From: Trichodelitschia bisporula
Taxonomy: Eukaryota; Ascomycota; Dothideomycetes; Phaeotrichales; Phaeotrichaceae
DNA: 64,000 bases
Direction: 5' to 3'
Assembly (NCBI GenBank): GCA_010356995.1
Contig: ML996692.1
Location: forward strand, 62,001 to 126,000
Shown here: positions 1 to 10,910 of the stretch, piece by piece
Position numbering within the stretch: the first letter of the stretch is position 1
Layout of the letters: each line of letters begins with the position of its first letter
Program-made: the position numbers and the translations under genes
The notes under the pieces: model-generated
Databases searched by the model: none
Seen by the model: the letters and a program-made list of their open reading frames with translations, nothing else
What the model was told of the DNA's origin: nothing

Positions 1-542
1 GCCTTGCCCCGTCTCTCCCCACTCATCCTCAACCTAGAACTAGAGCACTGGCGGGAATAGCCCTGTTCCACTCACTCTCACTGTGCAGCCCCAAGCCACC
101 AACCAACCCCCCGCCAGCAGTCAATCACCGTCAAAGGCAATCGAACTTGATTACTGTCCGTCAAACACACATGTCCTTTACCCAGCAAGCTCACCAATGT
201 CAAACCTGGCGCTCAAATTAACCATTGATTCGTACCGATGGAGTACGGACGCAGTAGAGTAACACCCAGCAACACGCTCATCGTGTGCCCTCGAAAATAG
301 TACATGCGGTCAAATCGACGCGCAGTTAGATAGCCAACGCCGTAATCCCACCATCCCGATACCCAGCTTTGCCTACCGAATTGCCGCCAGTGAACGCCGT
401 GTGCTTTTCGCAACTCCCCCGCCGTGAACCATGATGCATGAGACTAGAATAGAAGTAGGCAGAAAACGCTATGTCTGGGATGGCATCGGACGCTCAGGAC
501 GCATACAAGCCTAGACACCCCGTAGAAATGATGGCAGAGACA
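1..542. other. Intergenic, no gene seen
   Basis: I see no supported gene here. Short reading frames on both strands look random and none resembles a known family. The right end is the 3' flank of the Ies4 gene. Confidence 0.6.
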
Positions 543-1383
543 TTAGGTTCCGTTCGCCATCACCGGCGCGGGCGAGCTCGCCGCGTGCGTGGCCGCCTCG
601 CCGGCACTGTTGGTATCGCTGGCGACGCCACTGCTCTGATGCGTCGGCTTGGCATCGCTGGCCTGGCTCGAGTCGCTCTTAACGTCTCCGTGGAAGTCGG
701 CCATCGGCTTCTTGTTCGCACCCCAGGTCGGCGCGTCCCAGGTGATGCCAGTGAAGCTCTTGACTTGAAAGCCGCGACGCTCCCACTTGCGGCACGGCTT
801 GCCGGTGCGGTCGAGCGCGCGCAGACACGCGTTGATGGCACCCTGGTTGGCCTTCGGACCGAGCTTGTGGGCCGGCGCCGGAGGAGCAGTACCGGTCGGG
901 GTTGAGCCGTTGAGTTCGCTGCTGTCATGTGTGTCAGTGACCGAAACAGAGACGAACGGGTATGCCAACTTACACGCGAGGCTTCTTTTTCGGACCAGGC
1001 TTGCCACGCGGCTTCGGCGCGCCGTCCATGGCCATCTGTGAGGCCGTACGCTTCATGCCAGGCTTCGGACCGGGAATGCCCTTGCGACGCACCGGGTTTG
1101 GCGGCGGCGCGAGGAGGTTCGCGTTGGGGGTGGACACTGAGGGCACCGGCGTGTTTTCATCAGAGGCCACGACAGGCGGCGAGGCCTCGGCAACGGCGGT
1201 CGAAGGCGCGACAGAGTTCTCGTCAGTGGACGGCGAAGCCTTGGAGTGCAATGTCGACTTGAGGCCCACTTTGGATTCCCACTGTGCGAGCTTGCCGGAG
1301 GAAATGTTGAGGGCGACCATCTTGGACTTGCCACGAGATGATGATGCCTTGGAGGCCGCTGTGGTGGAGTTGGAGTTTGACAT
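543..1383 (-). CDS. ies4: INO80 chromatin-remodelling complex subunit Ies4
   Basis: Ies4 is a small fungal subunit of the nuclear INO80 ATP-dependent nucleosome remodeller. The model has two exons, 1383-974 and 921-543, with a 52-nt intron (donor GTAAGT at 973, acceptor CAG ending at 922; a second CAG three bases on would also keep frame). The product is about 262 aa. The N-terminal half is Ser/Ala/Pro-rich and holds basic runs such as RRKGIPGPKPGMKR and KPRGKPGPKKKPR, which look like nuclear-localisation or DNA-binding patches. The diagnostic block follows the intron: KLGPKANQGAINACLRALD, then a GKPCRKWERRGFQVKSF stretch and a TWDAPTW motif, as I remember from fungal Ies4. The start is the first ATG with a well-filled frame after it. 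The C-terminus is Ala/Ser-rich. Antisense frames at 471-905 and 962-1414 are shadows. Confidence 0.85.
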
Positions 1384-3792
1384 TGCGCGTGTTGTGAGGC
1401 AGCGATGCCGTTGACGAGATGATTTGGCGTCCGCAGATTGTGGGTGTGAGTGGTGTAGTTGGCGTTGAAGTGGTGGAGTGATGGAGGTGCAAGTCGATTA
1501 AGGAGGGTGCAGAGAACAGCGGAGAGCGGTGGGAGGGTTTTTGTATTGCTCGAAGCAGGCCGTCTGCCTTTTTGGGGCGGTGGGGGCTGCGGCGTGTCGC
1601 CCTTGGAGAGTGTTGTGTGTGTTGGGATGGGACCTCTTGTTCCCTTTGGTCAAGGGGGGGAGTGGGTTTCCGCCGAGTGCACGTCGCGTGTGGTGCTTCG
1701 GTGGTAGGGGGAAATATTGGAGATGCAGCAGCTGGAGGTTTGGTGATGGGAGTTTTGAGGGTGGGATGGAATGTGTCAAGGTGGATGGTGGTGATGGAAT
1801 AAGATGGGAGGGAGGAAAGGAAGAGGAGGTGAAATGAAGTGGGTGGCAGGCCTCATTATGTCTGAGCGAGAGTCGAGGGCGAAGAGCGAGGAGCGCGCGG
1901 ATTGTGGAGTGTGGTAGCCGTCTGAAAGGCTTTTGCTTAACCTTTAGTTTCCTCTCCGCCTGGTCACTGCGAGAAGAGAGGGTGGGAAAATGAGCCGGGG
2001 GGATCATTGGAGGGAGAGAGGGGGCTGAATGACAGGGGTCAGTGTGTCGCTCGTTTGTGTGAGCTCTTGGCCTGTGGCTGGAGAGATTATTTGTTCACTT
2101 TTGTTTCCCTTTCTCGGCCATTATTCTCTCGTCTCATCTCCTATGCCGAATTTGGGTGACGATGAGGGTGATGAAGGTGGTTAGGATGGAGGGGGTGGTG
2201 AAGGAAGTCTTGATGGCCTTTTTGTTGTCGTTTTCATTCAAAATGGGATGAGTCTTTATCATTGCCATTCTCTATGAGTTCTCTCTCCACTTTTTCTGAC
2301 TCTCTACCGTATCCTCCTCTTCCATCATTATCGTACTCATTTCTCATATCTCCGATCGTCCTCATCCCTCTCTCCAGCCCCCATCTACGCTTCCCACGGC
2401 TCTCCCTTTGTTTGCTGCGTCGCCCAAGGACACCAAGAACACTCAGCTGCAGCGGCAATCCCCCCCCATCCATCAACTTGACGCCCATCATCCCGGCTCC
2501 GCTTCTTGCCAGAGGGAACCCCGTAAAAAGCCATGATCAATCAACGCTACGCCGCTTCTCGCCGCGCCATTCCTTTCGGCTTCAGGGCGGCAATCATCAG
2601 CTGCTGATTCAACATGGCGTCTTTTTGCCTCTGCTCAGGCTCGCTGCTGCAACTGCTGTAACCCAACCTGCTGCTGCTGCTGCGCCTTGCTTGACGTGCT
2701 TGATGGAATTGTTTACATGCCCTGCCCCAGTTGCCTGCAGTCAAGTCCACGTAACTATTCTCATCGCTGATTGTCGGCAAGAGGGGGAGGAGCATCAGCC
2801 ACACCAACACCGGACACATCTCGTGTCACGCTCGAAACACAGCATACACGCAACACATCGCCCATCGCTGCATCTCCACCCCTTCCTTTGCCGCTTGTCC
2901 GTTGCCCTGATTGCTGGATGCCGGCTTCATTGGTGGGTCTGCAGATGGGATGGTCCCCCATGCCGTGATTTCACCATCTCACCATCCTAATTCAAGGCAA
3001 AACACACACCTTCCCATTAGTGATTGTCGTCAACCTCCGTCACCCACTGCCTAGAGAAGCTTCCGGATGCGCCTTTTAGCCCAAGTGCATGCGGCCCACA
3101 GGCGGAATGGCGGCAACCGAGGCTCGATTCCGCAATATCTGTTCCCCTCTCCTTGGTCCCTACATCCGTGATGCTGCACACTGTCGGTGAAAGTGCTTAG
3201 GATGAGCCCGCGGGAGCCAGTCAAGACGCGACTCGAGGAGACTCGAGGGGTCTCGGTTTGGTCGGGGAGGGCTCAAACCACCACCACAGTGACACCGTGA
3301 AACCAGTATCTTCAGGAATACTTAGCGAGTCCTTTCTGCCGGAAATATGCCGCTGCAGTTTTGACTTCAAGATCGACATGGAAATGAACCGAGATTCCAT
3401 CCCCTCCGCTATCACTCCTGACAGAACAGTGACATCGTGAAGCCATCGTCATCACTCCTAGGCGAATTCCTTCTATCGCAACTATGCGCTTCGAATTTAG
3501 ACCTCAAAACTAATATGGAAATCAACCGGAATTCCATCCCCCATCAGTTATCATCATCATCGTCACCATCAGCTCAAAATTCCACCCTCTTGGCGCGCCG
3601 GCAGCGGTCAACTCAGCTAACTCGCGGCAACGGGCAGCAAGCCGCTACGCCATGGAATTGGGCTAGTAGCGCAACCGGCGATTGCGAAGCGTCCCTGATT
3701 TTGTCCCGACGCTGGATGACCCACGGCCATGACCTGACTAACGACGACGCATTGCGATCATCTACCGAAATATTCTTATGCATTCCGGATCC
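1384..3792. other. Intergenic: Ies4 promoter and MFS upstream region
   Basis: Bases 1384-2100 are the promoter side of Ies4, with long purine-rich stretches on the + strand. The rest is upstream of the MFS gene. A 242-codon open frame at 2262-2990 is rich in Ser, Pro and Leu from CT-rich DNA and matches no family I know. A 140-bp tandem duplication lies at 3286-3565 (separate entry). Confidence 0.55.
3286..3565. repeat. Diverged tandem duplication, period 140 bp
   Basis: Two copies in direct orientation, 3286-3425 and 3426-about 3565. Each starts with ACAGTGACAYCGTGAARCCA and ends with ATGGAAATVAACCG followed by ATTCCATCCCC. Identity looks like roughly two thirds by eye. When translated, both copies read similarly (SDxVKP...SS ... 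NMEINRxSIP-like), so they may derive from a decayed coding repeat. Copy 1 and copy 2 are not in the same frame across the junction, because 140 is not a multiple of three. Confidence 0.7.
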
Positions 3793-5466
3793 ATGACGCG
3801 GGTCTGGTGCGCGCTGCGTGGGGATGGCGGGGTTGGACGGCGGCCGTGGGCGCTCAAGCATCGCAGCTCGAAATGGTGAGTTGCAATATGGAATCTCCGA
3901 GAGAGAGTCTGACGGATCAGGTTCATTCTAACCACGATTGTCTGCGCTATATTCACGGTATTTAAATCCGGACTGCTGCTCGCCTCCGGCTAATTTTTCA
4001 GGATATCTTCCTCTACGCCGTCATCGTCCCCGTGATTCCCTTCGCACTCACCAGCCGCGCCGACATCGAGGAGCACGACAGTACGTGTAGCTCGACCCTA
4101 CGCGGAGCGAAAGGAACTAACGCCTACAAGTTCAGAAATGGGTCACCGTCCTCGTAGCCGTCTACGGTGGCGCCTTATCTGCCTTCTCGCGTACTTCCCC
4201 CCTCGCAGAAACAAACCACGCCCGCTAACCCGCCCAGCTATCGCCGGCTGGTTAAGTGACCACAGCTCCTCGCGCCGCCTTCCACTCGTCTGCGGCCTCC
4301 TCGCCCTGCTCGGCGGCACCCTGCTTCTCAACCTCGGCTCAAGCATCGGCGTCTTCATCGCCGCGCGCATCCTGCAAGGCCTCTCCGCAGCAGTCGTATG
4401 GGTGGCCGGACTCGCCCTCCTCGCGGACACGGTCTCTGAAAACGAGGTCGGCGAGATGTTCGGGTACGTGTTGATTGCCATGAGCGTGGCGCTGCTGCTA
4501 GGCCCACTACTGGGTGGGATCGTGTTTGAGCGCGCAGGGTATAACGAGGTGTATGCGATGGTGTATGCGTTGATTGGGTTGGATGTGGCGATGCGGTTGT
4601 TGGTTATTGAGAAGAAGGTTGCGAAGCGCTGGGAGTGCGTGGAGGAGGGGTCGGAGGGGGATGTCGAGACGGCGCGGGACACCGCCGACGTCGAGACCAA
4701 ACCCGAGGGCGACCTCACGGCTCGCAACACGTCGCATGCTGCGTCTACGCCTACGCCTCCCGCTACACCGGTCAAGCACGCGCCCGCCGTGCTCACGCTA
4801 CTCAAATCCCGCCGCCTGCTGTGCGCGCTCTGGGGCACGATGGTAACATCCGTCGTCATGACGCAGTTCGACTCAACCCTTCCCCTGCACGTGCAGCAGA
4901 CGTTCGGGTGGAACGCCACAGGCGCAGGTACATCCATCGCCCTTCTTTCTCCTCCCCCACTAATCCTTCCAGGGCTCATCTTCATTCCCTTCGTCCTCCC
5001 CTCCATCATCGCCCCCATCGTCGGCTGGGCAACCGACCGCTACGGGCCCCGCTGGCTCGCCACCGCGGGCTTCGCCCTCCTAACCCCCCTGCAAGTCCTC
5101 CTCCGCTTCGTAACGCACAACACGCTCTCCCAAAAAGCCCTCCTGTGCGCGCTCCTCGCCCTCATGGGCCTAGCCCTTAACCTCGCCCTCCCGCCCATAA
5201 CCGTCGAAATCACGAGCTCGGTTACGCGGAAAGAGCGTGCTACGCCGGGACTATTTGGTACGAAGGGCGCGTATGCGCAGGCGTATGGGTTGTTTAATAC
5301 GGCGTGGGCGGCCGGGGCGCTTGTGGGTCCGATTTGGGCGGGGTTTGTGAGGGATGCGAGGGGGTGGGGGACTATGACGTGGAGTCTTGCGGTGCTGCCG
5401 GCGGTTAGTGTTGTGCCCGTTGCGGTGTGGACGGGGGGGTATGCGTTTAAGGTGAGGAGGGAGTAG
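3793..5466 (+). CDS. Major facilitator superfamily transporter (DHA1-like)
   Basis: A membrane transporter of the MFS, probably proton-driven export of a small molecule; the substrate cannot be told. Six exons: 3793-3875, 3921-3957, 4002-4080, 4131-4190, 4238-4927, 4973-5466, giving 480 aa. The frame is continuous across all five introns. Exons 1-3 read RSSKW then FILTTIVCAIFT then DIFLYAVIVPVIPF, the usual first helix of this fungal group. Exon 4 supplies QKWVTVLVAVYGGALSAFS and exon 5 continues PIAGWLSDHSSSRRLP, which is MFS motif A between helices 2 and 3. The central loop (about 190-240) is charged and Thr/Ala-rich. The ATG at 4138 is not the start; it lies in another frame inside exon 4. 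The last intron (4928-4972, 45 nt) has no stop and keeps frame, so retention would add 15 residues. The 3' third uses G/T-ending codons while earlier parts prefer C. Confidence 0.88.
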
Positions 5467-6077
5467 GCGAGGCGATGTCGGAGGCAGGGTCGGCGGAGGG
5501 GTGTGGGAGGGACGATGGTGGGTAAGGGACGGGGAGAGCGGAGAAGGGAGATCCGGCCCGCGGGACACCCGGTGGAAAGACGTGGAAGATATACACGATC
5601 CGGTCGTGCCTTCCACAGAGAATCTACATCCGTCATTCCGCTCCTATATTGCAGATCACATGACCCCCTCTTCCCCGCGAGCTCCGCCGTCCCCGCCGGG
5701 TCTCTGGGGAAGGGAATCTGCGGGCCGGGCGGGACCGCGGGGCTGACCTGATCTGGGCGGCAACAGATGCTGTGACTGTACGATAGGCGCCTTGGAGCCA
5801 CATGAGGCGCATGCGGGATATCCGCTGTATGCTGAGGCGGAAGGGTGATGACGGCGTCATCGGGCGTGATACGGTGCCGCGATAGCGAAGCGCGCGTGAT
5901 GAGGAAGGCGCGGTCCGCGTGGGCCCGCGGCGTTTGGGATGGAGGATGGGGAGGGGGAGGGGGAGGGGGATAAAGGTGGCGAACCCCGTGGGTTGGGACT
6001 ACAGGTGTAAAGTTTCATCTTTCTCTCTCTTCTATCTTTGAAGTCTGAGGGTTGTACGTTAAGTTGTTGCCATCGCG
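5467..6077. other. Intergenic, promoter of the next gene
   Basis: No gene is seen. A G-rich tract (GGGGAGGGGGA repeats near 5950-5970) is followed by a CT-rich stretch (6017-6040), a common layout just upstream of a fungal start codon. Confidence 0.55.
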
Positions 6078-7126
6078 ATGCTCGCTGCCCCGCACTCCGC
6101 CAGCTACCCCGCCATGGCCGTCACCCCGCACCCCACCTCGCACCTGCATCTCCACCGCCACCATCATCGACGCCCACCTTCTCCTCCACCCTCTCCCACC
6201 AAAATCATCTCTGAACCGCAAATCCACCTCCAACAGCAAAGTCCCCTCTTTCGCCTCCCTGCCGAGCTGCGCAACCAAGTACATCTCCCTGCATCCTCCC
6301 TATGCACCCTCTAACCATCCAGATCTACACATACCTCTTCAGCCCCCCACCCCAACCACCCCGCACCCTCACCCCGAGTCCAAGCGCTCTAACCGCCCTC
6401 CGTGCCCTCGCAACATGCCGCCTCCTCGCCCTCGAAGCCGCGACTCTCGCGGCTGCGCTACTTCTGGGGAGATGTACGAGGTGGCACCGGGAGGATCTGA
6501 CTGAGCTCGCGGACGTGCTGAAGGCACTGCCGGGACCTTTACTCACTTCCAAGCCCCAGCCGCGGTGGGAGAGGAGGGACTCCGGCATCGGCGGGTTGGA
6601 AGATGAAGAGTGGGAGGTGGAAGATGGCCGCGCCCTCCTAACAACCTTTCACCTCGTCGCTCACGAGCGTGTTCCGCATGTGTCACCGGGACCTCTGGCA
6701 CCAAGATTAGCGTTTCTAGACGCAGGAGCCGACTTCGCGGCCTTCGTATTTGATGTCCTGTCCCTATTCCCGGCGGTGCGGTGCGTGAAAGTCGTGTTAG
6801 GCGGGTGGCATGTTAGCGTCGCGCGCGCCGTGTATATGAGGATGGTGGGAGAGTGTGAGAGGGGGGGATTTCAGTTTGAGGAGGGGGACAGGCATGGGGA
6901 GGTTCGGAGGGGAGGGTGGGCGGTGGGAGGGTTTGATGTGGTGAGGGTTGTTGGTGGGAAGGGGGGTAAGGTTTGTGGTAGGGATGAGGAGGGGGTTGTG
7001 GCGGTTGTGAGGTTGAGGGGACGCGGGGGGAGGAGGGTTAGGGTTGAGTGGTGGGATGTTGGCTGGGAGGGGGGGAGATTAGAGGAGGTGGAGGGGGATG
7101 ATGAGAGGGGGGAGTGGGAGGGATGA
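6078..7126 (+). CDS. 2EXR/F-box-like hypothetical protein
   Basis: Two exons, 6078-6278 and 6323-7126, with a 44-nt intron (GTACAT...CCATCCAG), give 334 aa. Joining them restores LFRLPAELRNQ plus IYTYLF, the short F-box-like or 2EXR opening found in many Pezizomycotina proteins that begin with a leucine-rich degron-adaptor-like segment. A helical stretch RALATCRLLALEAATLAA follows, as in this family. The first 50 residues are His/Pro/Ser-rich and low complexity. The C-terminal third is strongly Gly/Val/Arg-rich because the DNA is G-rich there. Function is unknown; a role in ubiquitin ligase adaptor complexes is only suggested by the motif. An alternative start is the Met at 6114. The gene ends 322 bp from the convergent AhpD-like gene. 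Confidence 0.68.
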
Positions 7127-7448
7127 GCTCTATATATCTAAATCGGATACCTCTTAATGTAATGTAATGCCTACCACCATCACACCTCTGACATCTGAAA
7201 CAGGCACAGGTCCGTAAGTGGTGGGAGAGCGATAAGAACTGAAGCTAGCGTGTGCTGAACTAACGTAACTGAGTGGATGACTTGAGTGTGTTGGCAATGA
7301 CAGAGAAGCGGGTACTAATACCAACTCCAAGGAACAAACAAATGAGCCTCTCCTTCTTAAGAATTATGACTGCCACTTCCCATGTGTAAACCATCCCTGG
7401 CTCCTCTCTGTTCACTCCTGCCGCCCACAACATCAACCTCAACCTCTA
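7127..7448. other. Convergent intergenic spacer
   Basis: This is the shared 3' flank of the 2EXR-like gene (+) and the AhpD-like gene (-). It is AT-richer than its surroundings and should hold both polyadenylation regions. No other feature is seen. Confidence 0.55.
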
Positions 7449-8303
7449 TCAGACCTGCTCCTCAACCTTCCCCACATCAACCCCCACCACACTCCCCCCG
7501 GCCCACCCAGCAACCCCCCTCACAACACTCAACACCCTCTCCACTCCTTCCTTACTGACCCCCAACCTCCTCATCCCCCTCACATGCCACTCCGCTGGCG
7601 CCAGCAGCCCCGAGCACATCATCGCCGCCAGCACAACCACACTCGTCTCCACCTGCCCCAGCAACGAGTGATCAGCCAAAAACAACCCATATATAACCCT
7701 CTCCTCAAGCCACAAGAAATCCGGCTCATGCACGCCCCAGGTGCCCGTACTCTGAGCCAGATTATGTTGGTAGAGTGTCTGCATGAAGCCTCGTCCGCGG
7801 GACTCGACGGCGTCGAGGGTGAGGGGTGTGTACATGGATTCTGCTGTTTCTGAGGGGGAGGGGGACACGCGCGCGAGATGCGGCACGGCGGATATAACGG
7901 GCGGAATGCCGATTATGGTCCAGAGTTTCATGAGCGCGTCTTTGATGCGTGCGACGAGTTGCTGCGGAGGGTCTTCCCCTACGCGGGCTGCGTACTCGTA
8001 GACGGGCGCGATGAGTTCGGGACGGCGGAAGGCGAGGAGGGCGGGGATCTTGGTCGTTAGTTTTGAAGATAATTTAGGTTACTAGAGCGGCCGGAGCCGA
8101 CGCACCACGGCTAGATACCATGCCTCGCTCGGCAACTCGGCTGGCCAGGCTGCGCGCGCGCAGGCGCAGATGTCGTCGATGGAGCCGGTGTAGGCTCCGG
8201 AAGCCGGGGGGCTAGTGCCCGCGGTGGTGGAGGCGGTATGGTGTGCATTGGTGAGGGAAGAAGCAACGTCCGACGGGTTGAGTGGCGGTGTAGACGCGGG
8301 CAT
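7449..8303 (-). CDS. AhpD-like (carboxymuconolactone decarboxylase fold) protein
   Basis: Two exons, 8303-8106 and 8048-7449, separated by a 57-nt intron (GTGCGT donor, branch ACTAAC, acceptor AAG), give 265 aa. The helical stretch WLEERVIYGLFLADHSLLG followed by QVETSVVVLAAMM and EWHVRGMRRLGVSKEGVERV matches the fungal AhpD-like family, which shares the carboxymuconolactone decarboxylase helical fold. After the intron, the segment PALLAFRRPELIAPVYEYA is also typical. I do not see the CxxC pair used by peroxidase-active AhpD proteins at the expected place, so a peroxidase role is doubtful. Some family members are predicted to be mitochondrial, but no clear presequence is visible here. The N-terminus is Ser/Thr/Pro/Ala-rich. 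The 3' end is G/T-rich and less conserved in look. Confidence 0.72.
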
Positions 8304-10154
8304 TGCGGCGCGGATTGGTGGGAGGCGGTCTGGGTGGGTTGGTTGGGGAGGAGAGAGGGTGGAAGGTTGGAGAAGGTGAGAGAGGAGAAGTAGAATTCAG
8401 CGCTGAACGCTGACTTTTGAATGCTGACTGCTTATCTACTGCTTGTCGTCGTGATGACGGGATCCGGAATTGAGGCCAGCACTTTGCCTTGCCCAGCCTG
8501 ATGGCGAGTGAGGCGTCAGGCTGGGGGAGAGGCGTGCACAGAAGGAGGCAATGGAAGGTATCGGAGGCAAGATTTTCCGGGGATTTATTTAGCTCATGGG
8601 GAAGTCTTCCGCGGGCATCTCTCCGGTCATCACTCTACCAAAGCTGTTCTTGCGCGGGTCGGCTGCCGGGCCTTCGGCAGCGGGACCCGGTCTTCGGTTC
8701 GGATGGACGGCCGGCGGATCGGGCACGCGGCACAGGGCACGGGGACGAGGGGTTCACCCGGGCGCTTCGCTTGACGCATCAGGCGCCCGTCAGGCCTTCG
8801 TGACTGTAGGTAGTGGTACAGCCTAGTCATTCAGGGTCAGAGTCAGCCAGTCTTGTCCGCCTGGTATTCAAGACCCGGTGTTCTAGCCAACTGCGAAACC
8901 CAACATCCATTCGTTCTTCCATTCGTAGTTCAGCCTACCCTGGGGTGCTGAACCTTCGTTGGGGTTGCGAACCAACGGCCGAGGTCGGAATTTGCTTTTC
9001 GTTCGGCCGATGAAGGTTATTGGTACGCCTGGGCCTGAAACACGTCGTGGCCAATGGTGGCGGGGGCGTCTTGCTGGCACTTTTTGTCAGAGACCGCTCG
9101 GGGCCTAAGAGGCGGTGCTGCTGGAAAGGGGGCTTGAGGTGTGCCAGTTCAGCAGATGCAGGCCATCGTGGGCGGAGGCGGTAGAAAAGCACACGATAGG
9201 ACACGGCGGAGGAAGCGATGAGAGGGGGAATGTGGGTGAGATGCGGGATGGGGGGGGAAACGGTTGCTGGCATGTGTTCTGAGCGTGCGTGGATGGGCTG
9301 TGATAATGGCCGAGGGCGGCGGCGAGCGCTCACTGACTTGCTTGCTTTGCTGCACGGAGTCCCTATTTGTCGCCATTCGAAGAGGAACACGTCGGGTTTG
9401 AGGGGCTGCAGAATACGATGCGCTTGCTAGTGTGTGCTCGGTGGTGGGGGACGGGGGAGTTGATGGGCCTTTAAAGGGCGGGGGAAATGTCGGTCGCCTG
9501 TGCCTTTTTGCTGATTTCTCGATCTCTCTCGATAACTATTCTTGACCGTTCCGCCCCGAACACCTTCTTCCTGCCCCCTTCCGCATCTATAGTCGTGTTT
9601 CAACTGCCTAGCTACTTTATCCTCACTCTATCACTATCTCACCATCTTCATCTCCATCTCCCCCTCCCCACCCCTTCCCGAAGATCTTGTCAGGGACCGG
9701 CGGCGCAACGCACACCCTTGGCGCCGTGACCCTAGACTCTCCTGCAGTCTGAAAAAGCCACCGGGACACGAACGCCAAAGTCTCCCTTATTTCTGCCTCC
9801 TCTCGTCTTCCTCCTCTCTCCTTTCCCACACGAACTTCAACCCCAGCATCAAAGTCACTCTCTCTTCCATATTCTTCGCCAAATCCCCATTACCAGCCAC
9901 TGGACAACGAAGTCTACATCCTCTCATTGTCGTCTTTCTCCTCCTCTCGCATTTTCCACATTGCAACGCTGCAACAACTGCCTGCGCCGCGTGTTTAGCA
10001 CACTGCTCACACGTGGCTAATCCACGCATCCACCACCTCAAGTCACGTCGCCATCTCCACCCGCGCGTGACTCCATCGTATCTCTCAAAAACTTCACCGT
10101 CTCCTCCTCTCCTCTCCACCTCACCGTCCTCAAACTCACCAACCCATCGCCACC
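8304..10154. other. Intergenic 1.85 kb with hairpins and pyrimidine-rich leader
   Basis: No protein gene is supported; open frames of 60-150 codons overlap on both strands and match nothing I know. A cluster of inverted repeats lies at 8656-8953 (separate entry). From about 9500 to 10150 the + strand is very CT-rich with short A tracts, which fits the core promoter and 5' leader of the gene at 10155. Confidence 0.55.
8656..8953. other. Cluster of three GC-rich inverted repeats
   Basis: Three potential hairpins lie within 300 bp. At 8656-8688 GGGTC and GCTGCCG pair with CGGCAGC and GACCC around a GGCCTT loop. At 8759-8789 CGGGCGC pairs with GCGCCCG over a 17-nt loop. At 8928-8953 GTTCAGC pairs with GCTGAAC over 12 nt. 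They could be part of a structured RNA, a decayed mobile element, or chance in GC-rich DNA. Confidence 0.4.
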
Positions 10155-10910
10155 ATGCGCCGCGAAACCTCCATCCCCGCAACCGTCTACAAAGCCCTCT
10201 TCCCACACCCCACCCCCACCGACCCCCCCGACTTCTCCGCCCATCTCGCAAAGAACCTCGTCGCCGAAGTCCGCATCGAAACCCAACGCTTCTACGGCGG
10301 CCTCGAAACCGTCGAAGCCCGCTACCCAGGCCTAAACTACAGCCACCCACCCCACCGCAAGCGCCTCGCCCGCTTCCCCCACCACGCGCGCCTCTTCGCC
10401 GCCTTCGACACCCTCGGCCTGACGGAGCATGAGATAGCCCAGCTGTGCCGCTGGGAGGGCACGCTGTGGGCGCGCCAGCGCTACGAGCGCGACGAGGGGA
10501 TCACGGTGGCCGATACCACGGGGACGGAAATCAAGCCCTGGGTGGACCGCAGGCCCGTCAAGGCGCCTAGGCCGAAGGGGCAGAGCCGCAGGCAGAGCCC
10601 GAAGGCGAAGGCTGAGGTGCGTGAGTTGGAGGATTCGAGCAGCGGGAGCGAGCGCGCGACGCCCCGGTCCAGCCCTGTGCCACCGTCGGCCTCGGCGCGC
10701 AGACCCGTCCCGCCGCCGACGACGTTTGGCGAGCACCTGGCGCGGAGGGTGGGTGCGCGGGCGAGCGGGGATTTTATTACGGATCCGGCGTGGGAGCAGT
10801 TTCTTAAGGAGGCGGAGGGGAGTAGTGGGGGTGCGTCGACGTTTCTGGGCGATGTGTCGAGCAGTTACCGCGCCTCGACGCTGGGACGATCGGATGGGGT
10901 GAGGGAATAG
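10155..10910 (+). CDS. Conserved uncharacterised Pezizomycotina protein
   Basis: A single exon of 251 aa starting MRRETSIPATVYKALFP. I do not recognise a named function, but the pattern (RRxSSIPxxVYKAxFP opening, YPGLNYSHPPHRKRLARFP, then a short helix and AQLCRWEGTLWARQRYE followed by a DTTG motif) resembles an uncharacterised protein family that I recall from Aspergillus and relatives. The conserved part covers residues 1 to about 135 and is rich in Arg, His and aromatic residues, which might suggest nucleic-acid or protein binding. The rest is Ser/Pro/Lys-rich with low complexity and ends with a short moderately hydrophobic patch. There is no signal peptide or membrane segment. The ATG follows a CCACC context and a CT-rich leader, supporting this start. 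Confidence 0.75.
   Translation: MRRETSIPATVYKALFPHPTPTDPPDFSAHLAKNLVAEVRIETQRFYGGLETVEARYPGLNYSHPPHRKRLARFPHHARLFAAFDTLGLTEHEIAQLCRWEGTLWARQRYERDEGITVADTTGTEIKPWVDRRPVKAPRPKGQSRRQSPKAKAEVRELEDSSSGSERATPRSSPVPPSASARRPVPPPTTFGEHLARRVGARASGDFITDPAWEQFLKEAEGSSGGASTFLGDVSSSYRASTLGRSDGVRE

Noticed and set aside
471-905. 144-codon + strand frame over Ies4
   Set aside because: Antisense shadow of exon 2 of Ies4, with no homology.
2262-2990. 242-codon + strand frame upstream of the MFS gene
   Set aside because: Ser/Pro/Leu-rich translation of CT-rich DNA, no motif and no good intron signals; probably leader or intergenic DNA.
4138-4237. ATG at 4138 as MFS start
   Set aside because: This reading gives a basic, non-homologous N-terminus; using four upstream exons restores the MFS motifs in frame.
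8830-8915. tRNA-like sequence on the minus strand
   Set aside because: GTTGGCTAGAAC and GGTCTTGAATACC recall D and anticodon arms, but there is no T arm and no acceptor stem.
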